From contig CAZAYY010000010.1 in assembly GCA_964489525.1 (NCBI GenBank), positions 84,772 through 148,771 of the forward strand: a stretch of DNA of 64,000 nt. Reading direction: 5' to 3'. Every line of letters begins with the position of its first letter. Position 1 is the stretch's first letter. Below, one piece after another: positions 17,160 through 28,200 of the stretch. Made by a program: the position numbers and the translations under genes. A model generated the notes under the pieces. It was not told the DNA's origin. It saw only the letters and a list, made by a program, of their open reading frames with translations, and did no database searches. Origin of the DNA: CAZAYY01 sp964489525 (GTDB lineage Bacteria > Chloroflexota > Anaerolineae > Anaerolineales > JABWBV01).

Positions 17160-17719
17160 GGGCTGGCTTTCAAACGGGCATAGCCCTTTTCCCCCAATAA
17201 ATAGCGAAGTTCTTCTTCAAAAATAAGAACCAACGGGGCACCCTGGCTGGCCCGGCGCAGGCAGCTGGCTGGTTCATCCACCATTTCTGCGGCGGCGTCC
17301 AGGGTGATGCGCCCTTCTTCGTCCAGGTCCAGGGGATGTAAAATGCAGTAAAAGGGTTTATAACGCCAGGGGTGCAGCCCGGCAGCCTGGGCGGCACTTT
17401 GGAGTGCACATTGAAAATCAGGGCGCATGAAGATACAGGCTGTCCCACCATAATGGTCAGGGGATTCAACCACGCTGGTGTGGACGACTTCGCCGCTCAG
17501 GGCGTGCCTGTCGGCGGCGCGGCGGTCATCAAACCATAAAGCCGGGTCTGCGTGTTCGGGGGGCAGGTGGGGAATCAATAGCCGGGCATTGCGCAAGATT
17601 TCGGATGCCTGGTGCTGGTCTACCCAGGCACCATACACACAGCAGGCCGCCTGGCAGTTGGGGAAACCGCAGCGCTGCACAGCCTCAATGTCCCGCATCC
17701 GGGGGTTTACCCGCTGCAT
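17156..17719 (-). CDS. Cys-rich YkgJ/DUF3109-like protein
   Basis: A 187-aa cytoplasmic protein with Cys residues arranged as RCGFPNCQAACCVYGAWV near the N-terminus and further Cys in ACIFMRPDFQCAL, FYCILHP and SCLRR. This resembles the YkgJ/DUF3109 metal (Zn/Fe)-binding families, whose function is not settled. The ATG at 17719 has GAGGGCCAGGG upstream and is preferred to the TTG at 17740. It follows the epimerase-GNAT fusion on the same strand (30 bp gap) and so probably ends the methylmalonyl-CoA operon. Confidence 0.6.
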   Translation of the reverse strand: MQRVNPRMRDIEAVQRCGFPNCQAACCVYGAWVDQHQASEILRNARLLIPHLPPEHADPALWFDDRRAADRHALSGEVVHTSVVESPDHYGGTACIFMRPDFQCALQSAAQAAGLHPWRYKPFYCILHPLDLDEEGRITLDAAAEMVDEPASCLRRASQGAPLVLIFEEELRYLLGEKGYARLKASP

Positions 17720-17749
17720 ACCCTGGCCCTCGTGCCCCAAAGCGTGGTT

Positions 17750-18637
17750 TTAGCGGCTGTTCCAGTCGGGCTTGGTCAGGGCGTAACAACGCAGGTCGCG
17801 GTATTTGCCCATCGAATAACCATAGGCACGGCGCACGCCTTCGTCCAAAAAACCCAGGCGGCGCACCACACCCGATTCCAACTCGGCCTCTGGTTCCAGC
17901 AGCACTTCCACCCGGTAAACCGGGGCAAGCGGCTCGAGGTTGAAGAGGTAATCCAGGATGGTCGTCAGCGCCTCATCCACCAGTCCCTGGCGCATCTGTT
18001 CGGGCGAACTGGAAAAACTGAGCTGGGCGCTGTGAGCTTCGGGTCTGCCCAGGATGGCAGCCACTTTGCCAGCAGATTCGTCGGGCCGGTCGCGGCGCAC
18101 AATCCGCCAGGCCAAGGTGCGGCGGCGGACGTTGCCCCCATCATGCGGGTCTGTGTTGCGGTCTTCTTGCAGCGCCAGGCGGCCAGTTCCCAGGACCGGA
18201 AAAGGGGTTGCGCTCAGCGCCCCGGTGCCCCGGCGAGTTTCATATAATTCCACCAGCACGCCATAAGCCGCAGAAGGATGGATAAAGGCCATGCGCGCCC
18301 CCCCGGCGCCAATGGTAGGGGTTTCGTTAATCAGGCGGATATTGAGGGCTTTCAAACGAGCCAGCACAGCATCCAGGCTGCGCACTTCCAAACACAGGTG
18401 ATGAATGCCTGGCCCGCGTTTTTCGAGGTATTTGGCAATTCCAGAAGTGGTGGTGGTTGGCTTCACCAGTTCCACTTCGCTGTCGCCCGTAGGCAGAAAG
18501 GCCACAATGGATTCCTGGGACGACACCTCTTCCACATGGGTCAGCTCGAGGCCAAGCGCGTCGCGCCAGAAGCCGAGGGCCGCATCCAGGTCGTCCACTA
18601 CAATGGCAACATGGTTAATTTTTTCAACAGCAGGCAT
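17750..18637 (-). CDS. Methylmalonyl-CoA epimerase fused to a GNAT-like domain
   Basis: The N-terminal about 133 residues are a VOC-fold methylmalonyl-CoA epimerase, which interconverts the R and S forms so the mutase can use them. KINHVAIVVDDLDAALGFW supplies the first metal His; GPGIHHLCLEV and VLVELYE supply the others. After a linker at about residues 135-150 comes an extra domain of about 145 residues ending RRLGFLDEGVRRAYGYSMGK...DLRCYALTKPDW. That is the C-terminal pattern of RimJ/RimL-type GNAT acetyltransferases, but its acyl-CoA loop (MRQGLVDEAL) is degenerate. Normal epimerases are about 135-150 aa. RBS GGAGGTGAA precedes ATG 18637. The mutase gene lies 19 bp upstream in the same operon. 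Confidence 0.8.
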   Translation of the reverse strand: MPAVEKINHVAIVVDDLDAALGFWRDALGLELTHVEEVSSQESIVAFLPTGDSEVELVKPTTTTSGIAKYLEKRGPGIHHLCLEVRSLDAVLARLKALNIRLINETPTIGAGGARMAFIHPSAAYGVLVELYETRRGTGALSATPFPVLGTGRLALQEDRNTDPHDGGNVRRRTLAWRIVRRDRPDESAGKVAAILGRPEAHSAQLSFSSSPEQMRQGLVDEALTTILDYLFNLEPLAPVYRVEVLLEPEAELESGVVRRLGFLDEGVRRAYGYSMGKYRDLRCYALTKPDWNSR

Positions 18638-18656
18638 GGTTCACCTCCAAACACAG

Positions 18657-20309
18657 TCAGAGCAGTTGGGGCGGTTCGTATTCGCCCCAAACCTGGCGCA
18701 AGGTGTGGCAAATTTCGCCCAGGGTCACCTGGTTTTCCACGCAGTGAATCATCAGTGGAACCAGGTTTTCAGAACCCTGGGCTGCCTGGGCCAGGTTGGC
18801 GCGCAGGTCGGCCACTTTGGGGTTGTCGCGGCGGGTGCGCAAGTCTGCCAGGCGGGCTTGTTGGGCCTGTTCAATGGCCGGGTCTACTTTAAGCTGGTCG
18901 AGCTGGAGGGTTTCCTGGGTTTGGAATGCGTTCACCCCAACCACAATCTGCTCCCCTGCCTCCAGGCCGCGCTGGTAGCGGTAGGCGGCTTCCTGGATTT
19001 GGTTTTGAATAAAACCCTGCTCCAAAGCTGCCAGGGCGCCGCCTTGGGCGTCAATTTCGGCAATCAAGGCTTCGGCGCGGGCTTCAATTTCGTCGGTTAG
19101 CTGCTCCACCAGGTACGACCCGGCCAGGGGGTCCACGGTGTCGGCCACTCCCGACTCGTTGGCGATAATCTGCTGGGTGCGCAGCGCCACTCGAACGGCG
19201 CTTTCGGTGGGCAGCCAGAGGGCTTCATCCATCGAATTGGTGTGCAGCGACTGCGTGCCGCCCATCACGGCAGCCAGAGCCTGCAGCGCCACCCGCACCA
19301 CGTTGTTCTCCGGCTGTTGGGCGGTCAGGGTGGAGCCGCCGGTTTGGGTGTGAAAGCGCAGCTTGAGCGAGTTGGGGTTTTGGGCTTTGAAACGATCCTT
19401 CATAATGCGCGCCCAAAGCCGCCGGGCTGCCCGGAACTTGGCCACTTCTTCCAAAAAGTGGTTGTGGGCATTGAAGAAGAACGAAAGCTGGTCGGCAAAG
19501 CTGTCCACATCCAGGCCGGCCTCTATGGCCGCCTGGACATAGGCAATGCCGTTGGCCAGGGTGAAGCCCACTTCCTGCACGGCCGTGGAACCCGCTTCGC
19601 GAATGTGGTAGCCGGAGATGCTGATGGTGTTCCAGTGCGGCACCTCCGCCCGGCAGTATTTAAACAGGTCGGTAATCAGGCGCATGGAAGGGGCGGGCGG
19701 GAAGATGTAGGTACCCCGGGCAATATATTCTTTCAGGATATCGTTCTGCACGGTGCCGCGTAGTTTTTCGGGGGCCACACCCTGGCGTTTGCCTACTGCC
19801 ACGTACATGGCCAGCAGAATGGTGGCCGGGGCGTTGATGGTCATACTGGTGGAAACCCGGTCGAGCGGAATGCCGCGAAAGAGGGTTTCCATATCTTCCA
19901 GGGATGAAATCGAAACGCCCACTTTACCCACTTCGCCCAATGCCAGTGGGTCGTCGGCATCGTAGCCAATTTGGGTGGGCAGGTCAAAGGCCACCGAAAG
20001 ACCGCTTTGCCCCTGGGCCAGCAGGTAGTGGTAGCGCTGGTTGGACTCTTCCGCGGAAGCATAGCCGGCGTACTGGCGCATGGTCCAGAAGCGCCCGCGG
20101 TACATGGTGGGCTGGACGCCGCGGGTGAAGGGGTATTCCCCTGGGTAGCCTAATTTTTCCGGGTAGGGTTCGGCCTCCGGAGGGAAAGCCACCCGCGGCA
20201 TTTCAATGCCGGAAGAGGTTTCAAATTTTGGTTTGCGTTCAGGGAATTTTTTAAGCGAGGGATGAAGGGTTTCCTTCTCCCAGTTTTCTTTTGCACCTGG
20301 TGTGGACAT
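18657..20309 (-). CDS. Methylmalonyl-CoA mutase, large (catalytic) subunit
   Basis: A 550-aa B12-dependent acyl-CoA mutase large subunit, which isomerises methylmalonyl-CoA and succinyl-CoA in propionate and branched-chain/odd-chain degradation. The TIM-barrel substrate region has YPFTRGVQPTMYRGRFWTMRQY, NQRYHYLLAQGQSGLSVAFDLP, STSMTINAPA, GTVQNDILKEY and ISISGYHIREAGS. The protein stops near residue 550, so the cobalamin-binding domain (DxHxxG) must be a separate subunit encoded outside the window. The sequence resembles the 550-aa MCM type of Chloroflexota and archaea. It is the first gene of a three-gene operon with the epimerase fusion and the Cys-rich protein. An AGGCAGGT element precedes ATG 20309. 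Confidence 0.92.
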   Translation of the reverse strand: MSTPGAKENWEKETLHPSLKKFPERKPKFETSSGIEMPRVAFPPEAEPYPEKLGYPGEYPFTRGVQPTMYRGRFWTMRQYAGYASAEESNQRYHYLLAQGQSGLSVAFDLPTQIGYDADDPLALGEVGKVGVSISSLEDMETLFRGIPLDRVSTSMTINAPATILLAMYVAVGKRQGVAPEKLRGTVQNDILKEYIARGTYIFPPAPSMRLITDLFKYCRAEVPHWNTISISGYHIREAGSTAVQEVGFTLANGIAYVQAAIEAGLDVDSFADQLSFFFNAHNHFLEEVAKFRAARRLWARIMKDRFKAQNPNSLKLRFHTQTGGSTLTAQQPENNVVRVALQALAAVMGGTQSLHTNSMDEALWLPTESAVRVALRTQQIIANESGVADTVDPLAGSYLVEQLTDEIEARAEALIAEIDAQGGALAALEQGFIQNQIQEAAYRYQRGLEAGEQIVVGVNAFQTQETLQLDQLKVDPAIEQAQQARLADLRTRRDNPKVADLRANLAQAAQGSENLVPLMIHCVENQVTLGEICHTLRQVWGEYEPPQLL

Positions 20310-20451
20310 AATACCTGCCTTTTCGGTGTAATGGATCGTTGTGTTCGCCCAGGCGAACCATTTTCCATAATTTAGTATACCCCAACCGGAAATTTCCGGG
20401 CTGGCTGAAAAATGGGAGCATGCAAAAGATGTTGGTTCCTGTTAAATGGGG

Positions 20452-20552
20452 TTCGATAATGCCATGCCTAGGGCCTTGGCGCTCTGGTTGGGCGGCGTTC
20501 TATGATCATGCCGCCCCGCTGGGGGGCAGGGCTAAAGCCGTGACGACAAAGG
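20452..20552. repeat. Dispersed repeat copy A
   Basis: Shares ATGCCATGCCTA, TTGGCG, GTTCTAT and ATCATGCCGCCCCGCTGGGG, plus a GGCTAAAGCCGTGAC tail, with the cluster at 58320-58560 in the same order and orientation. It lies in the 546-bp gap between the mutase and the infA promoter, where I see no gene; the rest of the gap is simple AT/GC-mixed sequence including a CTTCGCTTCGCTCGC stretch. Confidence 0.6.
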
Positions 20553-20855
20553 AGGAGACACAGGAAGTGACCGAGATATTTATGAAAAAAACTCAGTGGC
20601 TTTCTGAATTTTTTCTCTATGGTTCTCGGTGTAAACCAAATCACAATGCCCTTTTGGTTCGGAAACGGGAGATTGCTTCGCTTCGCTCGCAACGACATCC
20701 CCGGTAACGGCATCCCTGTCATTTCGCTGCGAAGGTGTAGGGGCGCAGGGGTAGATTTTTTTCCCCTGGTGGTCGCCAACCTATCCCTGAGCTCCTACAC
20801 GAATGGAGACACCCAAGGTACGGATTCCCTCGGGCATCCCCACAAAATTAGGTGT

Positions 20856-20884
20856 TTGACAGCTTTTATTAACCTGGGTATAAT
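20856..20884 (+). promoter_or_regulatory. Consensus sigma-70 promoter of infA
   Basis: TTGACA (20856-20861), 17-nt spacer, TATAAT (20879-20884): a perfect match to the housekeeping promoter. It implies a 5' leader of about 175 nt before infA. Confidence 0.85.
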
Positions 20885-20998
20885 GAAGGTGCGGTCAATA
20901 GATTCGCAAAGTATTCCGCGTGCTTGCCAGTTTGTCACCATCAGGAGCAATAACGGCCAAATATTTTTTGTTGCAGCTTGTCCCCCTGGAAATTCAAA

Positions 20999-21026
20999 CG
21001 GCAGCGCGTTCTTACTGCCGATTTTT
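20999..21026 (+). promoter_or_regulatory. Possible attenuator hairpin in the infA leader
   Basis: CGGCAG (20999-21004) pairs with CTGCCG (21015-21020), followed by ATTTTTATTTT. It lies between the promoter and the infA ribosome site, so it could end transcription early. The 6-bp stem is modest. Confidence 0.4.
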
Positions 21027-21066
21027 ATTTTAAAACCAGGAAACAACAATCTATGGAGGTTTTTTT

Positions 21067-21318
21067 ATGACAAAAGAAGATGATAAGCTGCTGCTCGAGG
21101 GGATGATTATCGAAGCCCTACCCGCCACCCAATTCAAGGTTAAGCTGGATAACGGGCACGAAGTGTTGGCTTACCTTTCTGGCAAAATGCGCAAGCATTA
21201 TATTCGCATCCTGCTGGGCGACCGGGTTCGCCTGGAAATTTCGCCCTACGACCTGACCCGCGGCAGAATTGTATACCGGCATAAAAAAGTCGGCAGCAAG
21301 CTGGTCGAAGAAGCGTAA
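21067..21318 (+). CDS. infA: Translation initiation factor IF-1
   Basis: An 83-aa S1/OB-fold factor that binds the ribosomal A site during initiation. It has the family pattern LLLEGMIIEALPATQFKVKL, NGHEVLAYLSGKMRKHYIRI and LGDRVRLEISPYDLTRGRI. The C-terminal VYRHKKVGSKLVEEA tail is a little longer than the usual 72-aa form. GGAGG lies 6 nt before ATG 21067. In many bacteria infA sits in the ribosomal-protein cluster; here it is a single gene with its own consensus promoter and long leader, followed by a terminator. rsmG comes next. Confidence 0.95.
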   Translation: MTKEDDKLLLEGMIIEALPATQFKVKLDNGHEVLAYLSGKMRKHYIRILLGDRVRLEISPYDLTRGRIVYRHKKVGSKLVEEA

Positions 21319-21370
21319 ATCGAACCCTCCCATTTCCTGGTTTTTAATGTTCTCTGTTTTTTTATATTTA

Positions 21371-21402
21371 AATCCCCGGCTGAATGGTTCGGGGATTTTT
21401 TA
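21371..21402 (+). terminator. Terminator after infA
   Basis: AATCCCCG pairs with CGGGGATT, with an 11-nt loop between, then TTTTTAA. It lies between infA and rsmG. Confidence 0.75.
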
Positions 21403-21407
21403 ATTAA

Positions 21408-22133
21408 ATGCCTCCGATGATCCTGCAAGAACTTGCCCAAGAAGCCGCCGACCTGGCAGGCCTGGCCCTGAAGCCGGAACAGGTAGATCGGTTGGAAATC
21501 TATGCCCGTTTGCTGTTGGATTGGAACCAACGCATCAACCTGACGGCCATTCGCAGCCCTGAAGAAGTGCGGATAAAGCATTTTTTGGATTCGCTGAGCT
21601 GTGTGCTGGCTTTTGGGGGCGCTCCACAAGGCAGCCTGGTGGATGTGGGCACCGGGGCAGGTTTTCCAGGCCTGGCGCTCAAGATTGTTTTCCCTAAACT
21701 GCGCCTGGCGCTGGTGGAATCCGTGGGCAAGAAGCTGGCTTTTTGCGCTGAAGTGGTGAGCGAGTTGGGTTTGGAGCAGGTCAGCCTGGTGAACGCCCGG
21801 GCTGAAGATGCAGGGCGTATGCCCGAACACCGCGAACAGTACGATTGGGTGTTGGCGCGCGCCGTAGCAGAAATGCCTGTGCTGGCAGAATATCTCCTGC
21901 CTTTCGTGCGCGTGGGGGGTTGGATGGTGGCGCAAAAGGGCGAAAGCGGCCCGCAAGAACTGGCGCGGGCCAAAAGGGCGATTACGCTGCTTGGGGGTCG
22001 GGCGGAGCAGAGCATCCCGATCCAGCTGCCTGGAATTGTAGGGGAACGCTGGCTGATTCGGGTGAAAAAAATTGCGCCGTGCCCGGCGGCTTACCCGCGG
22101 CGAGCCGGGTTACCTGCCCAAAAACCACTTTAG
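21408..22133 (+). CDS. rsmG: 16S rRNA (guanine-527-N7)-methyltransferase
   Basis: A 241-aa SAM-dependent enzyme that methylates G527 of 16S rRNA. Signatures are LDWNQRINLTAIRSPEEV near the N-terminus, the SAM loop VDVGTGAGFPGLALKI (about residues 77-92), then LVESVGKKLAFCAEV, and ARAVAEMPVLAEYLLPFV. The last about 20 residues (YPRRAGLPAQKPL) are beyond the usual end. No clear Shine-Dalgarno sequence is seen before ATG 21408, and a terminator ends only 5 nt upstream; the start may therefore be internal or translation may be weak. A nearby second ATG (21418) is out of frame. Confidence 0.9.
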   Translation: MPPMILQELAQEAADLAGLALKPEQVDRLEIYARLLLDWNQRINLTAIRSPEEVRIKHFLDSLSCVLAFGGAPQGSLVDVGTGAGFPGLALKIVFPKLRLALVESVGKKLAFCAEVVSELGLEQVSLVNARAEDAGRMPEHREQYDWVLARAVAEMPVLAEYLLPFVRVGGWMVAQKGESGPQELARAKRAITLLGGRAEQSIPIQLPGIVGERWLIRVKKIAPCPAAYPRRAGLPAQKPL

Positions 22134-22252
22134 GTAAACCGCCGAATGTATCGTAAATAACATCGCATTGAAAACGGCGGTTTACTCCAGGGTTGCGCCA
22201 CTTTAAGCATGTTTTTACGAATCAGACTTTTGGCGAAACCCCTGACTTCCCG

Positions 22253-22717
22253 TTAAATATCAAAATGCTCCGCCTCATGCCAGTGGGCGTTGGCGGCAAT
22301 GATTAAGTGAACCGGGCGTTCGCCAAACCATTCCTGGGGTAAATCGCCCTGGATGAAGGCCTCGTCCAGCGCTTCTACCAGCGCTACCAGCGCCTTGAAG
22401 GCGGCATCAAACTCTTCCAAAACTTCCGGCAAAGGGCGGTGCTGATTTTCGGCATACACCTGGGCGTTGAAAACATCCACATCTGCGTCGGTGTGCAGCG
22501 GCGGCATATCCGGCGTTTTGCCTGAACGCGCCGCTTCGAGCCGCAGGATGGTAAAGCGCTGCCAGGCTGCCAGGTGGGCAAGCAAATCTTTAAGGGTCCA
22601 ACCGTTGTCCAGCTCCGGGTTCAAAAAATCAGCTGGCTGCAGTGCGCTGAGCTGTTCCTTGACGGCCTGGCGCGAGGTGCGCATGGCTTCGAGCAGTTCT
22701 TTTTTTGTTGGGGCCAT
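22253..22717 (-). CDS. DinB-like / ClbS-DfsB-family four-helix protein
   Basis: A 154-aa helical-bundle protein. The pattern KKELLEAMRTSRQAVKEQL, LDNGWTLKDLLAHLAAWQ and the C-terminal HWHEAEHFDI resembles the DinB superfamily, most like ClbS/DfsB proteins. His residues in the first helices and the C-terminal HWHEAEH could bind a metal. A stress or detoxification role is known for some members but cannot be assigned here. GGAGGAAT precedes ATG 22717. The carboxyltransferase gene ends only 11 bp upstream, so the two are probably cotranscribed. Confidence 0.7.
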   Translation of the reverse strand: MAPTKKELLEAMRTSRQAVKEQLSALQPADFLNPELDNGWTLKDLLAHLAAWQRFTILRLEAARSGKTPDMPPLHTDADVDVFNAQVYAENQHRPLPEVLEEFDAAFKALVALVEALDEAFIQGDLPQEWFGERPVHLIIAANAHWHEAEHFDI

Positions 22718-22728
22718 ATTCCTCCAAA

Positions 22729-24339
<1,611 letters not shown>

Positions 24340-24411
24340 GCCAGGATTTTAACATAGTTATTGGGCATGCGCCTTCTATTCATAACATCGCGGGGGTATT
24401 ACCGGATATGT

Positions 24412-24558
24412 CGCTGCGCTGTGACCCGCCCCTACCGGAGGACTATGGACGCCCACGGCATGCCGTAGGGGCAGGTCGCCATGCGGCGGAGGAGGTTTAG
24501 GTAAACCTTGCCCATTGCGGCGAAGGGATTGCCGATCTCACCCGCAGACCTGCCCTTG
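24412..24558. repeat. 147-bp direct repeat, copy 1
   Basis: Near-identical to 24653-24799, repeating every 241 bp. It contains an inverted pair CCCCTACCGG/GCCGTAGGGGC. It lies in a 603-bp gap with no supportable gene. Confidence 0.85.
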
Positions 24559-24652
24559 CCCGTGACCACATTTCCCCACCGGGACGGGCGGGTCTGCGGG
24601 TGGGCGGGCGGAGTTTTGACGGATAGGGCTGCCCTGGTTTGGCATTGGCCTC

Positions 24653-24799
24653 CGCTGCGCTGTGACCCGCCCCTACCGGAGGACTTTGGACGCCCACGGC
24701 ATGCCGTAGGGGCAGGTCGCCATGCGGCGGAGGGGGTTTAAGTAAACCTTGCCCATTGCGGCGAAGGGATTGCCGATCTCACCCACAGACCTGCCCTTG
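24653..24799. repeat. 147-bp direct repeat, copy 2
   Basis: Second copy of the 147-bp unit. It differs from copy 1 at only a few bases (for example GGACTTTGG for GGACTATGG). The 94-bp spacer between copies contains GGGCGGGTCTGCGGG, an inverted match to CCCGCAGACCTGCCC of copy 1. Confidence 0.85.
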
Positions 24800-24942
24800 G
24801 TAAAAGGCCCCTCCGGCTGCGCCGGTTGGACGAAAGTTGGGGATTGCGATTTACCAACCAACTTTATCAGGTTTTTTGCGTATATACTGAAGGGAGAATC
24901 TGTGTTTACAGCAACACTTGCAATCAGTCATTGGAGGAACGG

Positions 24943-25239
24943 ATGAACTGGAAACACTTTTTTATTCAACTGGCTTTCAACAGCATCATTACCATCGCCC
25001 TGGCTTCCCTGGGATTGGGTGTGTTTTTCTTCATCCTGGCCGGGCAGGAAGGATTGGTAAACGGGCTGACCTGGGGGCTGATTTTGGGGATCATGAGCAT
25101 TCCCTTCACGGCCATGGTCATTATGACGAAATACTGGGAAGGTTATTCTACCCGCTATGGCGCCTGGTGGATTAAAAAAGAAACGGAAGGGGAAAACCCT
25201 TCCGTTGATGAGAAAGCAGATAAGTGGCCTCGATCTTAA
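24943..25239 (+). CDS. Small membrane protein
   Basis: A 98-aa protein of unknown function with two predicted transmembrane helices (about residues 5-32, LAFNSIITIALASLGLGVFFF, and 40-66, GLTWGLILGIMSIPFTAMVI) and a charged tail. The start is ATG 24943, with TTGGAGGAAC upstream; the longer frame from 24826 has no ribosome site. It converges with the giant secreted protein gene, with 6 bp between stops. Confidence 0.65.
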   Translation: MNWKHFFIQLAFNSIITIALASLGLGVFFFILAGQEGLVNGLTWGLILGIMSIPFTAMVIMTKYWEGYSTRYGAWWIKKETEGENPSVDEKADKWPRS

Positions 25240-25245
25240 TGCCGG

Positions 25246-28200
25246 TTATTGGGTAAGCAAGGGGATATAAACCCGGGTTACCGGCACTGTGGTCAGGGCG
25301 TAATCGGTGAAGTGGTCAATTTGGATGGTGATGGTATTGGCCTCGGAATCTACCACATAGCTGGAGGGGAAGGTCCAGCGATTTGTTGTGGTTGAAAAAT
25401 AAGCCGGTTTCAGCCATAGTTCCGAAATTCCATTGAGCGCCGCCTCATGATATTGGAAAGTGATGACCACATCCTGGTTAAAGTTGGCTTCAATGGGCTG
25501 GCCGCTGGCATCCGAGGCCAGGAAAGCATAGCCATATTCGAAAACTGTGGCATGCTGCTGCTGGGGCAGGCCGGCCAGGGGCACAATCCGCAGGGTGACC
25601 AGGCCTTCGGCTGGCATTGCACCGGCTGGAATATAGATGGATGTACCATCGGCCAGCAAAATGCGCTGCGGTTCGGCGGCGTCGAACGTGACCACACGTG
25701 GGGCTGGTTTAAATTGAGGGCCAGACAAAACCAGGTCTACCGGATGAGTGATCCCCGACTGGGTTTCGACATCGCTGCGGGCGATCCAGTAATACTGGTT
25801 GGTTTCAAAGATGGCCCGGACATGCCAGATTGTGCTGCCAGAAACATCCAGGTTGAAGGTTCCGGCTGCGCTGCCGCCTTCCGGCGCAGGCTCCACCGGG
25901 AAAAGGCCCTGTACATACCCACCGTCATCCGACCAGGCGGTTACCCATACCATGCCGCCAGTTTGGGTAGGTGTAACCAGTAAACTGCCTTCAACAGCGG
26001 CATCGGGTAAGCGGAACTGGAGCTGGTGTAACTGGGCAAACTGAGTGGGCAGTGGCGCATAAACCTCGATTTCAACCGGGTTCAACCAGGCCGGGTCCCC
26101 TCCGGCAGCGCCCAGGCGGTACAGACCATGGGGCACCGGCAAACTGAAGGTACCATCGCTGCGAGTGCGGGTATGGAACCAGGTTTCTTTCAACGCAGGG
26201 TCCACCCCGCGAACCACAACGGCCGCACCCGGAAGGGGGTCGCCATTGGGGTCAAGCACAACACCCTGCAGGCTTGAATCTTTCCTGGCAACCGGCAAAT
26301 TCACCAGCTGGACTTCGTCATCCTCCACAGCGGTGATCAGCGGCCCCCCCAGGCGGGTATACAACCGCTCATCAATGCGATAGTTGAGCAGCCACAACCC
26401 CCCAGCAACCTGCAGCCGGTAGGCGCCTGTGGCCGGGTTAATCGGCCCTGCAGCCCAATTTTCGCCAGACGAAGCGTAAACCACGCCATTGACACCCGTA
26501 ACTGGCTCGCCTGGCGCTCGAAAATCGCGCAATGCGCCGCTGATCAGGGCAGTTTTAGGCGTCACCAGCAGGGTAACTGTCGTGGTTTCACCCGCCTGAA
26601 CCGAAACCTGGCCTTCTTCAGTGGACATATACGGGCTGCCTGCGGGCAAATAGGCGAACACTGAATACGAACCGCCTGGGACGAAGATATCGAAAACGCC
26701 CTCCACAATCGGTGCACCATTGACGATGCCGCCATCGCGCGGGGCATCGGGGGATGACAGGGCGGAAGCCCAACCGCTCGCCTCACTGGCCGGGCTGCCA
26801 GAATCCACATTCACCAAAACGCCATGAATCCGGGCGCTGGCAGTTTGCAGCTCAAAATTGACCTCCCCCACAACCTCCCCGGCGGCCAGGGTAACCACTG
26901 CACTGTCTCCCTGGTACAGGTATGGTTGAGACGGGGCCGGGGCTGGCAAAACGTGCCACTCACCGGCAGAAACCGCCAGGGCAAATTCCCCACCCGCTCC
27001 GCTCAGGGTACGCAGCGTTCCGGGAATGCCTGGCCGCCAGGCAGTGAGGGGAACACCCGCCAGGGGCAAGCCGGCATCGCTGGTCAACGTGCCTGTGATG
27101 ACCGCGTCGCGGGGCAGCAAGGCGATAGTTCCCAGGTCCAGTTCCTCACCGGGCGCAAGCAGCACCTCCGGTAAAGCAGGGGGCAGGTACGCATCGGAAA
27201 AAATTCGCAAGACAAATTTATACGCTCCGTTAGGAATTTCAATTTCAAACGAGCCGTCGGCAGGGTCGGCCAAAACCTGGCGGCCCACACCTTCGCCATT
27301 GTGCAGCCCAACCGTCACCGTAAAAGGCGGGGTCGAGCCATCGGGCAGCGTAACTGTGCCCTGCAGGCTGGCATCTGCTACCAGGACGTTGAAATCGAGG
27401 GTGGATTGTTCCGGCAAACTGGTGTTCTGGAAATAAACCAGGGTGGGCGGATTGGGATAAACCCATTCAACGGGCAGCGTGTCCGAATACGGGCGCACCG
27501 TCACTGCCCACAACCCTGGGCCAAGATTCATCAAATATGCCCCATTCACATCGGTCAGGGCGGTTTGCAGCCCCGGGCGATTCACCTGGCGAGCCACGAC
27601 CTGGGCATGAAAAACAGGTTGGGTGGGTTCGGTTTGGGCTGTCACCACACCCGACAGGCCTTTGGCCGGAGCCAGGAATTTGAGCACATAGGGCGAATCC
27701 GAATTGGGCAGCGCAATAGTTTGAGGATCAGGCGCTACCAACCCACTGTTTACATCCGGGGGCAAAATCGTCACCTGGTAATCCCCGGCAGGCAAGCCGC
27801 CAACAGCCCAATTTCCCCCCAGGCCCGTTATCACCGACTGCATCTGGCCGGCGGCATTGGCAAACACCACCCTGGCGCCGGGCACAGGCAGGTTGAAGCT
27901 GCTGAGCACTACACCCCAGGCATCTGCCGGGCGCAGCGCCAGGTCAATCACCTGGGGCACAGCAGGGCTGGTTTCGGTGATGGTAATCACCGTGGGAAGT
28001 GAGCGCCAGAAGGGCTCCACGCCAATCGGGGCGGCTTGCAGCCGGTAGCTGCCAACAGGAAGCCCCCCAACGGCAAATTGCCCCTTCAAGGCCGTGATTT
28101 TCTGGAAAATTTGCCCGTCCGGAAGCCAGACGCCCACCTCTGCCAGGGTTGGGTTGACTTCCGGGTCTTCTACGGTGCCAGTGACCTGGGGCATGGTCAG

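Noticed and set aside
20619..21083. 154-aa frame covering the infA leader and start
   Set aside because: Different frame from infA, no ribosome site and no recognisable domain; it overlaps the consensus promoter and infA.
24508..24942. Short frames inside the 147-bp repeat region
   Set aside because: They follow the repeat composition and lack ribosome sites or protein features.
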